A stretch of 6,355 nt of DNA from CAZFBR01 sp035353495 [NCBI: uncultured bacterium]. Its GTDB lineage: Bacteria; DAOPZR01. Numbering within the stretch: position 1 is the first letter of the stretch; the number at the start of each line of letters is the position of its first letter. The notes beneath the pieces were generated by a model that was not told the origin of the DNA, searched no databases, and worked only from the letters and a program-made list of their open reading frames with translations. The position numbers and the translations under genes were made by a program. The DNA lies in contig CAZFBR010000204.1 of assembly GCA_964517215.1 (NCBI GenBank), positions 1 to 6,355 of the forward strand, read 5' to 3'. Positions 5,747 through 6,355 of this stretch are shown in pieces.

Positions 5747-6171
5747 GCGCGAAGCTGGATTATCGCGACGGGCTGCGGTTCGGCTGCTGCGGCTGCGGGC
5801 AATGCTGCCGTGCGCGCGGCGGCTACGCCTACGTCTATGTGTCGCTGGCCGAGCGCCGGCGGCTGGCCGGCGCGCTCGGCCTGACCACCGCCGCATTCAC
5901 CCGCGCGTATTGCGAAAAAACCGACGGCTGGTTTCACCTGAAAATGGCGGGTGAAGAGTGTGTGCTCTCCGACGGCCGCCATTGCCGCCAGTACGCCGCG
6001 CGGCCCGATCAGTGCCGCAGCTGGCCGTTCTGGCCGGAAAACATGTACACCGGCAAATGGCACGGCGAGATTGCCGCCACCTGCCGCGGCATCGGGCGCG
6101 GCCGGCGGCATACGCGCGCGGAGATCGAGCGGACCCTGGCGGCGGAGCGGCGGCGGGCGACGCGGGTCTGA
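5740..6171 (+). CDS. YkgJ-like cysteine-cluster protein, copy 2
   Basis: The 143-residue product is a paralogue of the preceding gene, about half identical over their shared core of roughly 90 residues. It has the same order of cysteines: C16, C19, C22, C23, then C58, C74, C82, C92 in RPDQCRSWPFWPEN (88-101), and C115. An extra C17 makes the cluster CCxCxxCC. The blocks YVYVSLAERRRLA (31-43) and AAFTRAYC (51-58) match copy 1 closely. By family it is a putative metal-binding protein of unknown function, probably cytoplasmic. The ATG overlaps the stop of copy 1 (ATGGTAG) and there is no well-spaced Shine-Dalgarno, so translation probably depends on ribosomes finishing copy 1. The N-terminus here (MVGAKLDYRDGL) is 11 residues longer than copy 1 read from its GTG. 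The basic tail GRGRRHTRAEIERTLAAERR is a likely helix. Confidence 0.88.
   Translation: MVGAKLDYRDGLRFGCCGCGQCCRARGGYAYVYVSLAERRRLAGALGLTTAAFTRAYCEKTDGWFHLKMAGEECVLSDGRHCRQYAARPDQCRSWPFWPENMYTGKWHGEIAATCRGIGRGRRHTRAEIERTLAAERRRATRV
6021..6038 (+). repeat. 18-nt direct repeat, copy 2 (in YkgJ-like gene 2)
   Basis: Identical to 5587-5604, 434 nt away, and in the same reading position of the paralogous gene. Confidence 0.85.
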
Positions 6172-6206
6172 CACTAAGCACACCCTAATAACGCTGTGCT
6201 ATAGTG
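6172..6206. repeat. Imperfect palindrome upstream of the response regulator
   Basis: CACTAAGCACA (6172-6182) pairs with TGTGCTATAGTG (6195-6206). The stem is 11 bp with a single unpaired T, and the loop is 12 nt. It begins right after the stop of YkgJ-like copy 2 and has no T-run behind it, so an intrinsic terminator is unlikely. Because its right arm contains the -10 box, an operator is the more attractive reading. Confidence 0.65.
6197..6205 (+). promoter_or_regulatory. Extended -10 promoter for the response regulator
   Basis: TGCTATAGT fits the extended -10 form TGnTATAAT with one mismatch. No convincing -35 sits 16-18 nt upstream; a CTGACA at 6168-6173 is too far away (26 nt). Transcription would start near 6212, leaving a leader of about 24 nt. 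This 64-nt gap is the only AT-rich stretch in the window, which supports a promoter here. Confidence 0.6.
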
Positions 6207-6235
6207 AACGATAAAAGTGCGGACGGGGGTGCGGC

Positions 6236-6355
6236 ATGCGCGTGCTGCTGGTGGAAGATGATGCCAAGCTGGGGCAGTCGCTGCTGCGCGGGCTGCGCGA
6301 GGAAAACTACGCGGTTGACCTGGCGGCTGACGGCGGGCAGGCCGAGGAGCTGGCG
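6236..6355 (+). CDS. OmpR-family response regulator, N-terminus (truncated by window edge)
   Basis: Forty codons are visible. MRVLLVEDDAKLGQSLLRGL is the first strand and helix of a CheY-like receiver domain: the acidic pair E7-D8-D9 that binds Mg2+ follows the hydrophobic strand VLLV. The next part, REENYAVDLAADGGQAEELA, carries the second strand and helix. The phosphoacceptor Asp (about residue 51 in this family) and any output domain lie beyond the edge. The sequence style is that of OmpR/PhoB winged-helix regulators, the group that includes CusR, QseB and TctD; the output domain is therefore inferred. A sensor kinase would be expected downstream. The only ribosome site is a weak G-rich stretch (GGGGGTG, 6225-6231). 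The gene has its own promoter region and is probably a separate unit from the YkgJ-like genes. Confidence 0.88.
   Translation, partial: MRVLLVEDDAKLGQSLLRGLREENYAVDLAADGGQAEELA

Noticed and set aside
6172-6206. Intrinsic terminator for the YkgJ-like transcript
   Set aside because: The hairpin stem is not GC-rich and no U-run follows on either side, so it was recorded as a palindrome only.

Overview
The window is a very GC-rich, densely coding bacterial stretch. It reads as envelope housekeeping plus a few accessory genes; I see no phage, transposon, CRISPR or RNA gene. A bifunctional penicillin-binding protein, an OmpH/Skp-type periplasmic protein and several Sec-exported or membrane-anchored proteins point to a Gram-negative-type cell. 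The gene mix (kinase-less PASTA protein, NHL-propeller protein, paired YkgJ-like proteins, diverged OmpH) would fit the PVC superphylum, for example Kiritimatiellota. That placement is a weak inference from protein style, not from any marker gene.

Layout. (1) Bases 2-3769, plus strand: a TPR-protein C-terminus cut by the left edge, a class A penicillin-binding protein (PBP1A type) and an exported NHL beta-propeller protein. The first two are 2 nt apart and the second pair overlaps by 20 nt, so this is almost certainly one operon whose promoter lies left of the window. (2) Bases 3766-4257, minus strand: a small exported OmpH-like protein. Its stop codon overlaps the stop of the propeller gene, and it has its own near-consensus sigma70 promoter and a strong ribosome binding site. 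(3) Bases 4320-6171, plus strand: a membrane-anchored protein with three PASTA repeats and no kinase, then two tandem homologous YkgJ-like cysteine-cluster genes, the second overlapping the first by 7 nt. (4) Bases 6172-6235: the only AT-rich gap, with an imperfect palindrome and an extended -10 promoter. (5) From 6236: the first 40 codons of an OmpR-type response regulator, cut by the right edge.

How the genes may work together: the PBP polymerises and cross-links peptidoglycan, PASTA repeats are classically muropeptide/beta-lactam-sensing modules, the OmpH-like protein may be a periplasmic chaperone or structural factor, and the propeller protein may be an envelope scaffold. Grouping them as a cell-wall module is an inference from neighbourhood. 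The YkgJ-like pair and the regulator may be unrelated passengers.

The most notable oddities are these. The PBP has Tyr and Ser where transglycosylase motif III normally has Lys and the second catalytic Glu. A run of nine G residues in the PASTA gene would remove its C-terminal domain if it slipped. The two cysteine-cluster paralogues are translationally overlapped. No wholly new system can be claimed from sequence alone.
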